A stretch of DNA of 64,000 nt from positions 562,890-626,889 of the forward strand of contig CAVUPB010000002.1 in assembly GCA_963743275.1 (NCBI GenBank), in the 5' to 3' direction. Below are positions 62,942-64,000 of this stretch, piece by piece. Position 1 is the first letter of the stretch, and every line of letters starts with the position of its first letter. The stretch is from JALYLC01 sp963743275 (GTDB lineage: Bacteria; Actinomycetota; Thermoleophilia; Gaiellales; JALYLC01). The notes under the pieces are model-generated. The model made no database searches, was not told the DNA's origin, and saw only the letters and a program-made list of their open reading frames with translations. A program made the translations under genes and the position numbers.

Positions 62942-63768
62942 GCTTCAGTACCTCCTCGGCGAGCGACCGGTACGCCTCGGCCGCCTGGCCCTTGGGTTCG
63001 TAGCGGAGCACCGACTGGCCCTTCACCGGCGCCTCGGCATATCGGATCGTCTTGCGGATGCGGGTCTTGAACACGAGATCCCCGAAATTCTCCTCGAGGA
63101 TCTCGACGGCCTCGCGCACGTGCAGCGAGCGCGCGTCGAACATCGTCGGGAGGATCCCGATGATCTTGACACGCGGGTTCAGGTTCTCGCGGATAGCCGA
63201 CAGCGTATGTTCGAGTTGCACGAGCCCGCGGAGCGAGAGGTATTCGCACTGCACCGGGACGATCACGCCGTCCGACGCCGTGAGCGCGTTGACCGTGATC
63301 AGCCCGAGCGAGGGCGGCGTGTCGATGAGGATCTCGTCGTAGTCGCCCTGCACCGGCAGGAGCGCCTTCTCGAGCGCGCGCTCGCGTCCGATCATCGAGG
63401 CCAGCGCGAGCTCGGCGCCGGCCAGCTCGATCGAGGCCACCGCGATGTCGACCTCGGCGTGCTTGATGATCTGCTCGATGGGCATGCGCTGCACGAGGAC
63501 GTCGAACATCGACTCCTCGAGCTTCTCCGGATCGAAGCCCTGGGACATCGTGCAGGTTGGACTGCGGGTCCAGGTCGACGATGAGGACGCGGCGGCCCCT
63601 CTCGGCGAGCGCGACGGCGAGGTTGATCGTGCTCGTGGTCTTGGCGACCCCGCCCTTCTGGTTGGCAAGAGCCAGGACTCGCGCCACGCCGGTTCCCTGT
63701 TTCCCTTCCGCCCGCGAAGAGTGTGCACGGGCATAGACGCGCCCGATCCGTTCGAGCACTGCATTCAC
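62928..63768 (-). pseudogene. ParA/Soj-type ATPase with one frame break
   Basis: Deviant Walker A LANQKGGVAKTTSTINLAVALA, VLIVDLDPQSNL, DYDEILIDTPPSLGLITVNAL and VPVQCEYLSLRGLVQL are ParA/Soj hallmarks. The frame breaks near 63553: deleting one base gives SNLTMSQGFDPEKLEESMFDVL, the normal sequence, so an inserted base is likely. GTG 63768 overlaps the upstream stop (GTGA), giving about 279 aa; GTG 63687 (ARVLALANQKGG) is the more classical start (252 aa). Lies directly before ftsZ, away from any parB seen here. Confidence 0.85.
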
Positions 63769-64000
63769 GCCGCTCCCTTCGCCCCCGGGAGGCGATTCTC
63801 CTTCCCTCGCGCACGAGCCGCGGCGATGCGCTCGTACGGGGCCGGGTGGCTCGCGCCGAGCCACTGCTCGCTGCGCGGCGGCCGCAGCTCGGCGAGATTC
63901 GTCGCGCACAGGCGCTCGAGCGCGCGCGCGAACGGCTCCCCCTCGCCTACGAGCGCCACGCCGAACGCATCGGCCGCGCGCTCGCGCCGCCGGCTGTACC
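63765..64000 (-). CDS. M48-family peptidase, C-terminal end (partial)
   Basis: Only the last 78 residues lie in the window. The sequence SRRRERAADAFGVALV resembles the M48 (HtpX/Ste24) region where the third zinc ligand Glu sits, followed by a short tail (SEQWLGASHPAPYERIAAARA) typical of M48 endings. Runs off the right edge. Its stop overlaps the likely parA start, so protease, parA and ftsZ probably share an mRNA. Confidence 0.68.
   Translation of the reverse strand, partial: YSRRRERAADAFGVALVGEGEPFARALERLCATNLAELRPPRSEQWLGASHPAPYERIAAARARGKENRLPGAKGAA

Overview
The window is about 70% G+C, densely packed and rich in GTG starts, with many 1-4 base start/stop overlaps. The gene set points to a high-GC actinobacterium, most likely class Thermoleophilia; this taxon is inferred from gene content only. 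Features are split acyl-CoA mutase subunits, ETF/ETF-QO, a complete trp operon, biotin-dependent acyl-CoA carboxylase, ECF sigma factors and ftsZ with a long N-terminal extension. Many first genes of transcription units have a TAnnnT box 6-9 nt before the start codon, so leaderless mRNAs look common.

Layout. 1-5.7 kb: ETF-quinone oxidoreductase (cut at the left edge), a GGDEF/EAL protein and etfBA. 5.75-6.04 kb: a cluster of palindromic repeats. 6.1-16.9 kb: an M23-like protein without catalytic residues, crotonase, both subunits of a B12-dependent acyl-CoA mutase (with isobutyryl-CoA-mutase-type residues), a cobalamin adenosyltransferase, a secreted metzincin-like protease, an EamA transporter, 3-hydroxyacyl-CoA dehydrogenase and thiolase. 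16.9-19 kb: class II aldolase-like protein and an epimerase. 19-25.5 kb: trpL-trpE-G-D-C-F-B-A, with a Trp-rich leader peptide.

25.5-30.3 kb: a deaminase, then two ECF sigma modules facing away from each other, with small secreted or membrane proteins (one frame-broken) and an XRE regulator behind a perfect palindrome. 30.4-38.6 kb: methylcrotonyl-CoA-type carboxylase operon, M29 aminopeptidase, acyl-CoA dehydrogenase and persulfide dioxygenase/rhodanese. 38.6-40.8 kb: Gfo/Idh, TIM-barrel isomerase and VOC operon.

40.8-54.5 kb: a likely catabolic island for amide or N-acyl compounds: SDR, D-aminoacylase-like amidohydrolase, unknown TIM-barrel-like protein, two M20 hydrolases, a branched-chain-amino-acid-type ABC importer (three genes broken by single-base insertions) and both subunits of an N,N-dimethylformamidase-type enzyme with iron and catalytic residues conserved at matching positions. 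54.7-59.7 kb: TrpB2-like protein, threonine deaminase, HAD protein, MeaB-type GTPase and a LON-domain protein. 59.75-59.94 kb: a promoter followed by a structured, non-coding stretch. 59.98-64 kb: gamma-glutamyltransferase, ftsZ, a frame-broken parA and the end of an M48 peptidase.

The acyl-CoA dehydrogenase, hydratases, dehydrogenase, thiolase, ETF/ETF-QO, carboxylase, mutase, adenosyltransferase and MeaB together describe fatty-acid and branched-chain-amino-acid oxidation feeding the quinone pool. The most unusual items are the trp leader, two families of dispersed palindromes (some inside genes), the dimethylformamidase/importer island and the possible non-coding RNA.
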